DNA from: JALEFZ01 sp039820545
GTDB lineage: Bacteria > Bacteroidota > Bacteroidia > J057
Length of the DNA: 64,000 nt
Direction: 5' to 3'
NCBI GenBank assembly: GCA_039820545.1
Contig: JBCBPW010000019.1
Location: 25,293 to 89,292, forward strand
The position numbers and the translations under genes are program-made. This document shows, one piece after another, positions 11,101 to 17,614 of the stretch; the first letter of the stretch is position 1, and every line of letters begins with the position of its first letter. The notes below the pieces were generated by a model, which was not told the DNA's origin, ran no database searches, and was given only the letters and a program-made list of their open reading frames with translations.

Positions 11101-11302
11101 AGAAAATAGTGCATTTATGAAGACTGTCTCCAAGATTCCAGGCATGAACTCTATGTCCATTGCCCACGATTACTTCGCTGATTGGGCTGGTGCTTTAGAA
11201 ATGGATTGGCTGACGAGTCAGTCGACCATTCCTATATTCATGGGCATTGAATATTCGGCTTTATTGAGCGAGCCACATTTGTACTACATTCGATCCAATT
11301 GA
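5153..11302 (+). CDS. Giant SpvB / FG-GAP / RHS-repeat surface protein
   Basis: A 2049-residue protein. A signal peptide (residues 1-22) is followed by a SpvB-like N-terminal domain (about 30-320; PGTRGLVPKLSFVYGS, GHLGIGWALGG). Seven FG-GAP/VCBS-type repeats (about 322-700) each contain HPR-x-x-x-DVNGD-x-x-AD and repeat about every 50 residues. A long array of YD (RHS) repeats (about 760-1640) resembles the cocoon that encloses toxin tips in Tc and RHS proteins. The RHS core (GRFLSADPF ... LNRYSYVMNNPLSLVDPSG) ends near residue 1735. A Gly/Ala-rich hydrophobic stretch follows (about 1755-1840), then a tip of about 200 residues ending in a conserved-looking MNSMSIAHDYFADWAG segment (1998-2013). 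The tip family is not assigned. No immunity gene follows: purB converges directly. No T9SS tail is visible. Confidence 0.9.
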   Translation: MKKFILGCMFLLGASLSCYLHGQVAGRTTDEFRVSENGAAAYQVPIMISPGTRGLVPKLSFVYGSQQGDGHLGIGWALGGMSLITRAPATIAQDNFVDGVDFDNDDRFTLDGERLIHVSGPYGASHTEYRTEQESYTKIVSYDLAGQGPQRFKVWTKDGMIREYGYTTDSRVEAQGRADAMLWRLNKVTDRQGNYYTITYGEINGNTESYPTRIDYTGNVSMGLSTYASVRFEYENRTDQVAQYVSGSKVAVSKRLKSVKAYYQGLLMRIYNLSYSYVGTGSRSYLQSIRECGANGTCKEAIQFEWSTRTEGFAAPSFELASFGAHAGGWNSNHPRMLADVNGDGKADIVGFAGAGVYVSHSYGTGFNGATLEVSGTFGYNAGWRVDRHPRFLSDVNGDGKADIVGCANDGVYVSYATATGFAPAVREIISVFGYNAGWRVDRHPRFMVDVNGDKRADMVGCANDGLYVSYATGSGFTAPVKKLNAFGYDGAAGGWRVDRHPRLMADVNGDGMADMVGFANDGVVVAYSTGNGFTTPVLQLANFGYNAGGWRVGTHPRMLADVNGDGMADIVGFASNGVKVSFSTGTDFDNAQHMISYFGSQAGSWHHASHPRYVVDVNGDGRADVVGCANIGVQVSYSEGDSFAPSVHTISSFGYGSSAGGWSVNHHPRTLADVDGDGNNDFIGFSNAGVQVSFNNPNSDTRKIVQITNMRKEIHLTYDYLTNASLYTKYNLETYPKMEFQGAMQVISRVQTSNGVGGLTNVTYTYEGAHVDLEGRGFRGFKKITAANYTTGLKEITEFERDHRCVNSKIKKSEQRLISNNVMVSQVVNTITYQTTFGGHVNRSWVSHSARRSYKLTGGLVTTTLTDFTFDNYGNLTQETITYQGGHTKTVDRYYYNNPTTWILGQLTSERTIRTRSGQPTLARQIDYSYNAARTLMIRETIEPLIASLRVTKDYLHDGYGNIIRSTIEGDNGSGLETRVKQFVYDAKGRFQTRKINELGHTRDDAYDERFGNVILSTGPNGIQTTYTYDAFGRKLTQSTPGGGDKSYAYVYLGSGNEIYYIEETTEGRPSMRTYYDVSGRETRNMKQGFNGTWIYQTYIYDSQGRLWKMSEPFYTSSSILYTVYEYDALHRMTRETAPGNRVRTMSYDGLTQTTTNPNGQQLIETRDAFGNLVLTLNHLGNYTYQFYDSFDNLIEIRDGKGTQTHIQYDLLGRKTQIQDPNAGTINYTYNAFNEMLTEINARNQTTTFSYDKLGRMTQRVEPEGTTTWIYDIGNKAKSRLYQVTGPSGYQETYSYDNYSRLYKTRYSGPGGTFNIQTSYDNYGRPLKVTYPTNFQTQNHYDVAGYLYEVRNANNNAKFWTLEAMTARDQWTRTRAGNNKVTNYSYDNDRGVVTRIYTQGVQDLHFTFDKVGNLTQRRDAARNLTEDFLYDGLNRLISTHAGVAGSTTITYDEAGNITYRSDAGCYEYGGTGPQAVTRLKDNAGGTLKTFSYDASGNMTQNDNAKIKYTSYNKPYEFQEGRERIEIDYGPGRSRQTQRVYKSNSLQKTIRYVGSIYEQHKIGGTTRKIHYIMAGNKAVAIHTKTEQAPHDDQPIKVAVGGQVGAISIPGEVQPIVLTQTLYLHRDHIGSVQTITNGAGSVTEVLSYDAWGQRRNPYTWQAKSSVGASFARGFTGHEHLDLERFIHMGARVYDASIGRFLSADPFVSFEGTGQSLNRYSYVMNNPLSLVDPSGFFFKKLFKSLKRIVKSILQNPIAFIVGVVAAVLTFGVVNPLLTGALGGSFWGGLGAAVLSGAAAGAAGSFGATLVATGDLGMAAKAGLMGGLTGALSGGLMYGIDQILPTWMQTSSIARPNNPLSTSQRIAIQMGRSLTTSAVNGLSNKLRGGEFSDGFSVSLFGDMIRWGRDAFVEWRAIKQFRETGWPGNQADQAQFLEDAGATLRPSEGWESDYKTHNGQHVSVINPRNPNVGIPKNGKFWNSYLTGENSAFMKTVSKIPGMNSMSIAHDYFADWAGALEMDWLTSQSTIPIFMGIEYSALLSEPHLYYIRSN

Positions 11303-11313
11303 TTGAAATAGAA

Positions 11314-11356
11314 TATCCCGTAGAGGCATGACATCCATCGTGCCTCTACGGGGATT
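11314..11356. terminator. Hairpin between convergent genes (probable terminator)
   Basis: A perfect 12-bp stem CCCGTAGAGGCA/TGCCTCTACGGG (11317-11328 with 11341-11352) with a 12-base loop, between the RHS stop and the purB stop. T-rich sequence follows more clearly on the minus strand, so it may serve purB mainly and the RHS gene weakly. Confidence 0.65.
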
Positions 11357-11364
11357 CCTTACGC

Positions 11365-12738
11365 CTACCACTTATGGGCATTGCCCACGTATGTCTCTAC
11401 TGATAGCTGACGGATTTCTGCTTTGACAGCTTCAGATACATCCAGTGTCTCCACAAATATTCCTAATACTTCAGCGGAAATCTGTGCATTCGTACGTGTC
11501 AGATCACGCAAGGCTTCATAAGGATTGGGATAGTTTTCTCTTCTCAAAATGGTCTGAATGGCCTCTGCCAGCACTGCTTGATTGGCATTCAAATCAGCTT
11601 GTATTTTCACTTCATTTACTTTGAGCTTGCGTAATCCTTTGAGTGCAGACTGCTGGGCAAGGAAAGCGTATCCTACGGCGACCCCTACATTTCGTAAAAT
11701 AGTGGAATCAGTGAGGTCCCTTTGTAGACGTGAGACGGGCAATTTTCGACTGAAAAATTCCAAAATAGCGGTAGACATCCCACAGTTTCCTTCTGCATTT
11801 TCAAAGTCGATGGGATTGACTTTGTGTGGCATGGCAGATGATCCTACCTCTCCTGCTTTGATCTCCTGTTGGAAGTAATCCATGCTGATGTAGATCCAGA
11901 TATCTTGGCACAAATCCATCAAGATGGTGTTGATGCGCTTTAGATAATCAAAGACTTCTGCCAGTCCGTCGTAAGGATCGATCTGAGTGGTAGGGTAAGA
12001 TCTAGAGAGTTTGAGTACATTTTTTACAAAACCATCAGCAAATCCCTTCCAATCTACATGGGGAAATGCGACAAAATGTGCATTCATATTACCTGTAGCT
12101 CCTCCAAATTTTCCTTTGATGGATAAGTCTTTCAAGCCGTTGTATTGGGCTTGTAGGCGCATATGAAATACAGCCATTTCTTTGCCCAATCCTGTAGGGG
12201 AAGCGGGTTGGCCATGTGTGCGTGCGAGTAAGGGAATTTTTCGGTATTGCTCGGACATTTCCTCCAATTGCTTCATGACCTTCTCCAGTTGCGGGAGATA
12301 TACCATGTGTAAGGCATCTCGCAGCATCATGGGAGTCGCAGTATTATTCACATCTTGAGAAGTCAAGCCAAAGTGTATGAACTCACTCCGACTTTTGACT
12401 TCCTCTGAGAAATTCCCCTCTGAAAGTGCCTTTTTGATGAAGTATTCTACTGCCTTCACGTCATGATTCGTCTGTCTTTCAAAGGCTTTGACACTTTCTG
12501 CATCAGCGAGACTAAACTGTTGGTAGATCTCGTGCAATCCTTTTTCATCTTCTGGCCTGATAGGAGGAAGTTGAGGAAGATCCAGCGTATGGAGTTGAAT
12601 GAAATATAGGATTTCGACCTGTGTACGGTATTTGATCAGCGCAAATTCGGAGAAATAGCGATCGAGCGATTCAATTTTTTTTCTGTATCGGCCATCCAAA
12701 GGGCCAACCGCTGTCAAGGAATTGAGTTCCATGTCCAA
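11365..12738 (-). CDS. purB: Adenylosuccinate lyase
   Basis: PurB splits adenylosuccinate to AMP plus fumarate, and SAICAR to AICAR plus fumarate, in purine synthesis. At 457 residues it has the family's usual length. The fumarase/aspartase superfamily signature GSSAMPHKVNP stands at residues 299-309. TSQDVNNTA (about 126) and ARTHGQPASPT (about 172) form the other conserved active-site regions. The start MDMELNSLTAVGPLDGRY fits the family's N-terminus; Met3 is an equally possible start. The other purine gene in the window, purC, is 31 kb away, so the pathway is not organised as an operon here. The gene upstream on this strand is an unrelated lipoprotein 84 bases away. Confidence 0.97.
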   Translation of the reverse strand: MDMELNSLTAVGPLDGRYRKKIESLDRYFSEFALIKYRTQVEILYFIQLHTLDLPQLPPIRPEDEKGLHEIYQQFSLADAESVKAFERQTNHDVKAVEYFIKKALSEGNFSEEVKSRSEFIHFGLTSQDVNNTATPMMLRDALHMVYLPQLEKVMKQLEEMSEQYRKIPLLARTHGQPASPTGLGKEMAVFHMRLQAQYNGLKDLSIKGKFGGATGNMNAHFVAFPHVDWKGFADGFVKNVLKLSRSYPTTQIDPYDGLAEVFDYLKRINTILMDLCQDIWIYISMDYFQQEIKAGEVGSSAMPHKVNPIDFENAEGNCGMSTAILEFFSRKLPVSRLQRDLTDSTILRNVGVAVGYAFLAQQSALKGLRKLKVNEVKIQADLNANQAVLAEAIQTILRRENYPNPYEALRDLTRTNAQISAEVLGIFVETLDVSEAVKAEIRQLSVETYVGNAHKW

Positions 12739-12822
12739 TGATTAATGGGGGTAAAATGTTGAAATCGGCTGTAGCGCAAAATGTTGCCTACATTCGGGAG
12801 ATTCCAGGATGGAAAAGTGAAG

Positions 12823-13398
12823 TTAACGCAAACCTGCGGTTTCTTCTGTAGGGGAGGTCAAAAATTTGAAGGAGTAAACGATAGAATCTAGGACTGCGAC
12901 ACGATCGCAGTGTGGACCATAGGGCATCCACATGACGAGTTGGAAAAAATATTCTGGGCTTTCGTAGACGGCGATACGATAAAACAGAGGATCCCAATTC
13001 CAGGCTTGACTATTAGCGTAATAATCTCCAATTCGGACGCTCAAACCTTGCGCATTTGTGAAATACTGAAGAGATTCACGGAAGAGGGTATCGACGGGAT
13101 TGGAGACAGTGTTTTCGACAAAGGCATAATAACCCTTGAGCTTCAGTCGTTTTCTCTTTATATCTCCTAGGTTTTCTTTGGCGTCTTCTATACCCAGGAT
13201 ATAAAAACCTTCATCGGAGTTGTAGTACTGTAAACTCGCGTAGTCGTGCATGTCATAGCCAGGCTGTAGATTATCTGGTATATGGATCACATAGAGATTG
13301 TCTATGGGCACCTGAACTAGCTCAGTAGGTGGAAGGTCGGTCGCACAGGAAAAACTTCCTATTAAGACAATAACCCACATGTACCTGTAAGAATTCAC
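12823..13398 (-). CDS. Putative lipoprotein, function unknown
   Basis: A 191-residue protein that begins MNSYRYMWVIVLIGSFSCAT, a lipoprotein signal peptide with a plausible lipobox (FSC) at Cys18. After a short linker (TDLPPTEL) the mature part is a compact beta-rich domain with many aromatic residues, for example DNLYVIHIPDNLQPGYDMHD and YYNSDEGFYILGIED. The hydrophobic motif FQLVMWMPYG lies near the end. I do not recognise a family. It may be co-transcribed with purB, which lies 84 bases downstream on the same strand, but nothing else ties the two functions together. Confidence 0.7.
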   Translation of the reverse strand: MNSYRYMWVIVLIGSFSCATDLPPTELVQVPIDNLYVIHIPDNLQPGYDMHDYASLQYYNSDEGFYILGIEDAKENLGDIKRKRLKLKGYYAFVENTVSNPVDTLFRESLQYFTNAQGLSVRIGDYYANSQAWNWDPLFYRIAVYESPEYFFQLVMWMPYGPHCDRVAVLDSIVYSFKFLTSPTEETAGLR

Positions 13399-13712
13399 AG
13401 AACAAATTTACTTCTATTTCTCTAAATTTATGGATCTCTTGGAACATATTTTTACTTTTCTTCACATTATTTTGCGATGAGAAAGACATAAGGTTTGAGT
13501 AAAAACCTTCAAATCAGCCGTTTATATAAGCCATTCACAACGATATGATGTAAGATTCGTATCTATGTTGATAGAAACTATCCAAGACAGAACGTACATT
13601 TGCTATATCACTTGGTGGCAAAATATCACAGGGAATGAAATTTTCTTTCGACTTCAAAAACTGTATATTTAACTGCCGCGGATAGGTAGATTTTTTCTAG
13701 AAAAAATATCGC
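13399..13712. other. Divergent intergenic region
   Basis: It separates the minus-strand lipoprotein gene from the plus-strand Lys/Glu-rich protein gene, so it must hold two promoters. A TACATTTG box (13595-13602) is a possible -7 element for the plus-strand gene, but the nearest upstream TTG is 24 bases away, which is too far for a convincing match. The only other structure is the palindrome listed separately at 13690-13707. Confidence 0.45.
13690..13707. promoter_or_regulatory. 18-bp perfect palindrome just before a start codon
   Basis: ATTTTTTCTAGAAAAAAT reads the same on both strands and ends 5 bases before the ATG at 13713. In DNA it could be a homodimeric regulator's operator. In RNA it would form a weak AU-rich hairpin over the ribosome-binding region. 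Confidence 0.4.
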
Positions 13713-15392
13713 ATGAAACAAATTATACTGCCGGAAGAGAAACTAAATGAACTTGCTCAGGAGGTAAGTGCACGCCTGGTGAATAGACACTATTTTGAGC
13801 AGGGTACAATCAAAGGAGATGAACTAAAATCTTTTGCTGCTCACCAACAGGTAAATAAGTTTCTTCTTTTTCAGGTATATCAAGTATGGGAAATGCAGAT
13901 CAATAAGCTGTATCATCCCTATTTTAATTTAGAAGCTCCAGAAATAAAGCAAACCGTAGAGACCCTCAAAAACCAGATATCTCAGCAGATCATCGTAAAG
14001 GAAGAGGATTTTCAACCACTTTTGAAAAGGGCAGTCTACAACAACTTGAAGTTGCTACTTTCTCCTAAGGATACATTTGAAAGCTTCTTTTTTGCACAGA
14101 CAGATAAAATTTCTCTCCAAATATATCAACGCTATGCACAGTTCTTTTCAGATCTGGATTTCATAGTCAATAGCATATTGCGATACCATCAGAAGGCAGG
14201 TATGGAGCAGGTCGAAAAGGACGTCTTTTTCCTTAAAATGGAGAAAGCAATCGGAATTTTTGACCGCAAATCAGGCCAGACGTTTGATTCATATCGAGAG
14301 GATCAGTTTAAAGCACTTACGGGTCAGGAGATGTCCTCAGTCGAGCATGATGCCAAGCGTCTGTTAGAGGAGATAGAGCGCAAGAAGAAAGAAGAGGAGG
14401 CGCACGCACGCCAAAAAGAAGAGGAAGCACGCCGCAAGGAAGAGGAAGCTAAAAAGCAAGCAGAAGAAGCGCGTCGCAAGGAAGAAGAGGCACGCAGGAA
14501 AGCTGAGGAAGAGGCGAAGAGAAAAGAGGAAGAAGCCAAGAAGACAAAAATCAGCTTTTTCGATTCACTAGAAAGTGGAGATAATTTCTTCGATCTAGAT
14601 GATGAAGAGGAATCGGCTGCCCAAACTCCCGAACCTCAAGCGGAGGTGAAACCTCTTTTGGAGACGCCGCCCGTGCATAAGCAAGCACCAGAGCCAGAAC
14701 CCCAGGTTGAAGTCGAGCAGAAACCTGTGGAGAAAGAAGAAGCACCCGCTCCATCTATCACGCCTGTAGCAGCTACTCCTGATCCTGCAAAGGTAGAAGA
14801 AGTGAAGCCAGAGGCAGCTCCTACTGTTCACGAAACGATGGCAGAAGCAGAAGAAGAGCCCAAGTTTGAGTGGCGCGCACCAGCAGAGCCACCCACACCT
14901 ACTCCTATAGAAGTGGACAAGAAACCTATTCCAGACCTTCCAAAAGAAGTGCCTGCAAATGTGGACCACGCAAAAGAGGAAAAGCCGAAAACGCTCCTGG
15001 ATAGATTCAATAAAGGAAAGGGAACCAAGGAAGAGGAGCCAGAGCCACAGAGTAAGACAGGAACCTCCGTCTTGGATCGTCTCAAAGGGCAGGGGCAAAA
15101 TGCAGCTGATCAGCTGGCAGAGACAGGCGCAAAAGTCCTCAAAGAAAATCTCAATGGCAATCGCAAGATCCGCCTAGATGAGATTCCAATTCACAAGCAA
15201 TATCAGTACGTACAGAAAGTATTTGATGGCAATAATGTACGCTTCCGAATCATCGTAGATAAGATCAATAACGCGAAGGATAAGGATGAGACAGAAGAAA
15301 TTCTGGAAAAATTCGTGCTGAGTAATGCCAAACTCAATAGAGAAGATCCTGTCGTGCAGGAGTTTATTACTCTCTTGCGTAACCGATTCTAG
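13713..15392 (+). CDS. Lys/Glu-rich coiled-coil protein, function unknown
   Basis: A 559-residue protein in three parts. Residues 1-215 are a helical N-terminal domain without a signal peptide (MKQIILPEEKLNELAQEVSA). Residues about 216-290 are a long charged helix of KEEEA / RKEEEA units that looks like the TolA stalk. Residues about 300-470 are disordered and rich in Pro, Glu and Ala. A conserved-looking globular tail (about 478-559) begins GNRKIRLDEIPIHKQYQYVQ and ends VVQEFITLLRNRF. With no signal peptide or membrane segment it is probably cytoplasmic. I do not recognise it. The architecture suggests two globular ends held apart by a stalk and linker. A terminator follows, so it is monocistronic. 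Confidence 0.8.
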   Translation: MKQIILPEEKLNELAQEVSARLVNRHYFEQGTIKGDELKSFAAHQQVNKFLLFQVYQVWEMQINKLYHPYFNLEAPEIKQTVETLKNQISQQIIVKEEDFQPLLKRAVYNNLKLLLSPKDTFESFFFAQTDKISLQIYQRYAQFFSDLDFIVNSILRYHQKAGMEQVEKDVFFLKMEKAIGIFDRKSGQTFDSYREDQFKALTGQEMSSVEHDAKRLLEEIERKKKEEEAHARQKEEEARRKEEEAKKQAEEARRKEEEARRKAEEEAKRKEEEAKKTKISFFDSLESGDNFFDLDDEEESAAQTPEPQAEVKPLLETPPVHKQAPEPEPQVEVEQKPVEKEEAPAPSITPVAATPDPAKVEEVKPEAAPTVHETMAEAEEEPKFEWRAPAEPPTPTPIEVDKKPIPDLPKEVPANVDHAKEEKPKTLLDRFNKGKGTKEEEPEPQSKTGTSVLDRLKGQGQNAADQLAETGAKVLKENLNGNRKIRLDEIPIHKQYQYVQKVFDGNNVRFRIIVDKINNAKDKDETEEILEKFVLSNAKLNREDPVVQEFITLLRNRF

Positions 15393-15437
15393 GTTGATAC
15401 TCCCATTCGTCCCGAGACCAAATTTTTTATAAAAGTT

Positions 15438-15472
15438 AAGCGGAAGCTATTCACTAGCCTCCGCTTTTCATT
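15438..15472 (+). terminator. Rho-independent terminator
   Basis: The stem AAGCGGA/TCCGCTT, extended by AGCTA/TAGC pairs around a short loop, is followed by a T-rich run. It sits 45 bases after the stop of the coiled-coil protein gene. Confidence 0.75.
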
Positions 15473-15530
15473 TTGTATGCCTCAGGTGAAGAAAAAGTGA
15501 GATGAGGTACTCTGAGGAGTTATCTTTTCG

Positions 15531-16214
15531 CTACTGATTTTTGATTTTGACCATTTTAGAAGTCATCTCGTTTAGCTTTTTGGTTTCGGCTTCCACTTGA
15601 GCCGCCTTATCTTGTTTCTGCTGATCCAACTTTGCTTGCTTGGCTTTATTATCCTCAAGTTCTTTTTCTAGTTTGACTTTATCTTCTACAAGCGTCTTAG
15701 CCTGCTTGAGGATATCTTCTTGCTCTTTTTGCTTCTGTATCAATAAAGCTTGTTGCGCGGCAATGGCTTTTTCCATTTGCGTGATGCGCGCAGCCTTAGT
15801 AAGATCCTTTAAGAACACACCAGCAGCAGCTACTTCTTTGGGATATTTCTCCCCTGTGATGAAGTTGTCATTCCCTAGAGAAACAAACATTTGTACTTCT
15901 GTCTGCTCGGGAGATAGCTCCTTGAGACGGAAGTAATAATCCATCGTCTGCATAGAAACAGAACCCAATACGACCCCTTCAAAAATGATTAGGTCTTTCC
16001 TCATATTCTTGGACTTGGACTTCACCTCATCAAATTTTTTGTCAATGGCAGTTTGAACAAGCGCCTTAGGCGCATTGGCTTTGTACACGAGACCGTTGGC
16101 TTGGGCAGCTACACGCTTGTCAAACTCGAATGCACGCTCGTAGATCCCCGTATCTTGTGCGAAGATGGTCGTGAAGCCAAGCGCGAATAGAATGATAGTC
16201 AGAATACTTTTCAT
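15531..16214 (-). CDS. Exported coiled-coil protein, function unknown
   Basis: A 227-residue protein from the ATG at 16212-16214, beginning MKSILTIILFALGFTTIFAQ, a signal peptide typical of Bacteroidota (cleavage near FAQ/D). The frame is open further upstream to 16256, but the signal peptide fixes the start. The N-terminal half (about 25-145) is a mixed alpha/beta domain (GLVYKANAPKALVQTAIDKK, LIIFEGVVLGSVSMQTMDYY). The C-terminal 80 residues are a Lys/Glu/Gln-rich coiled coil. It is probably periplasmic. It follows the DUF4105 gene on the same strand with 38 bases between them, so the two are likely co-transcribed. The family is not recognised. Confidence 0.8.
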   Translation of the reverse strand: MKSILTIILFALGFTTIFAQDTGIYERAFEFDKRVAAQANGLVYKANAPKALVQTAIDKKFDEVKSKSKNMRKDLIIFEGVVLGSVSMQTMDYYFRLKELSPEQTEVQMFVSLGNDNFITGEKYPKEVAAAGVFLKDLTKAARITQMEKAIAAQQALLIQKQKEQEDILKQAKTLVEDKVKLEKELEDNKAKQAKLDQQKQDKAAQVEAETKKLNEMTSKMVKIKNQ

Positions 16215-16252
16215 CTTATAGTTTTCATTGAGTGTCAAAAGAGAACCAAAAG

Positions 16253-17443
16253 TCACACGAGTCCTCTATTCATTTTATAAAATAACCCCAAACCGCGTGT
16301 CGAAAGTATAAGCATCATCGGAATAAAGGTAGAATGAAGTGCCTGAGGCAGGAAATTCCATCCGATGAGCAAGAGTAAGGGTAGAATCCCCGCAACGAGG
16401 TAGTAATATTTAAGCCAGCTTTTGGCGTGAGGACTGATCCACCATGCTGCTACGATGTGTGTAGGCCAGAGCCAAAGTAGGTTGTAGTTCCACTCGGTCA
16501 CACTATGCTCTGTAGCAAACCATGCAAGAAATAAAATGAATCCCATGAGTCCTGCTACAAAGAACACTCCTTTGTTCAAGCCATAGAATAGCCGATTGCG
16601 AAAGAGCTCCCAGCCAGAAAGTAGAAAGCTGATGATCGCTAGGGACCACCAAAGGGCTAGTGGACTCGTCCAAAACGGTGTGGGAGGAACCGCCGATACG
16701 CCTTCATAGAAAGGGACTTCACGATCCACGAGTGGTACCCACTGCCCTGTAGTATCCTTCACTTTGGCTTTGCCGAGTTCGATCGCGAGATAGTCTGGAA
16801 GAAAGTCCATTTCCCGATATTTTGCTTTGCGGTCTACAGCCGACCCCAAGGCCAAGGCAATGCCGAAATCAGGCCAGGGACGTTCGACCAGATAAGGCTT
16901 CAGCATGTCTCGAAAACTCAGCTCGCTTTCGGCTTCGCTGTCTCCCCAGTCGATCGAATCCTGAAGGATGTAACTCATCATATCTTGGACACGCGTGGCA
17001 CAGTTGTCATACAGGAAGTCATAAAGGTAGTAGCGGTGGGCAGGAAGGAAGTTGTACTCCATGAATTCATATGTCCGCTGGGTTTGATCTTGCGTCAAGT
17101 GGAGTCGCTGCCCAGTGTAGGTTCGTTGGTAGTACCGATAGATCCGCTGGAAGCGCTTGAAAGATTCGATGTCCAATCTATAATTTAACTTGCCTCGCGT
17201 GAAATCTAGGTAGAATCCTGGTGGATCAAAGTCGAAGGTTCCATAGTTATAGATGGTGCTCGTACGTGTATTGGGATCATTGACCCATATCGCTGTGTGA
17301 CCAAAGGCAGAGTATAACTCAGCACCTGCGGCGATGGTCATGACGTATATTTCCGCGTTGGGACTGAGTTGTTTGGGTTGGGCCCATGTAGGGAGAGAAA
17401 AGCTCCCCAAAAGTATCAGGGCGATCAGCGCGCGTTTCATCAT
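16253..17443 (-). CDS. DUF4105 family membrane protein
   Basis: About 396 residues from the ATG at 17441-17443 (MMKRALIALILLGSFSLPTWAQ, a signal peptide). The periplasmic DUF4105 domain (about 25-250) has the family's blocks: AELYSAFGHTAIWV with an invariant-looking His, IYNYGTFDFDPPGFYLDFTRGKL, and YDFLYDNCATRVQDMM with an Asn-Cys-Ala-Thr site. The last 130 residues hold about four or five membrane helices (LALWWSLAIISFLLSG, VFFVAGLMGFILFLAWFA and others). Relatives include the N-terminal domain of the lacto-N-biosidase chaperone region. The His and Cys resemble an NlpC/P60-like papain fold, but that is inference. The catalytic role is unproven. Confidence 0.85.
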   Translation of the reverse strand: MMKRALIALILLGSFSLPTWAQPKQLSPNAEIYVMTIAAGAELYSAFGHTAIWVNDPNTRTSTIYNYGTFDFDPPGFYLDFTRGKLNYRLDIESFKRFQRIYRYYQRTYTGQRLHLTQDQTQRTYEFMEYNFLPAHRYYLYDFLYDNCATRVQDMMSYILQDSIDWGDSEAESELSFRDMLKPYLVERPWPDFGIALALGSAVDRKAKYREMDFLPDYLAIELGKAKVKDTTGQWVPLVDREVPFYEGVSAVPPTPFWTSPLALWWSLAIISFLLSGWELFRNRLFYGLNKGVFFVAGLMGFILFLAWFATEHSVTEWNYNLLWLWPTHIVAAWWISPHAKSWLKYYYLVAGILPLLLLIGWNFLPQALHSTFIPMMLILSTRGLGLFYKMNRGLV

Positions 17444-17487
17444 TTCTAGGTAGACTGATAAATAAAAAGGGTATCCCATCAAGGATG

Positions 17488-17578
17488 TAACTAAGTCTGA
17501 TATCTTGAACGAAGTGAAATCCCTTACGGGATGACTTCTTACTAAAGTCTGTCTTACTTAGTACCCTCCAAGATACCA
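17488..17578. repeat. Nested inverted-repeat element (several hairpins)
   Basis: The 91 bases between two minus-strand genes contain three nested inverted repeats: CTAAGT with ACTTAG (17491-17496, 17555-17560), TATCTTG with CAAGATA (17501-17507, 17569-17575), and a strong inner hairpin GAAGT...ATCCC TTAC GGGAT...ACTTC (17511-17537). It could act as a terminator for the FAD oxidoreductase gene, but there is no T-run. It looks more like a dispersed palindromic element of the REP/MITE kind. No second copy is visible in this window. Confidence 0.5.
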
Positions 17579-17614
17579 GAAATTGTGGCGTTTCACCAAC
17601 TGAGGGTTGTATGC

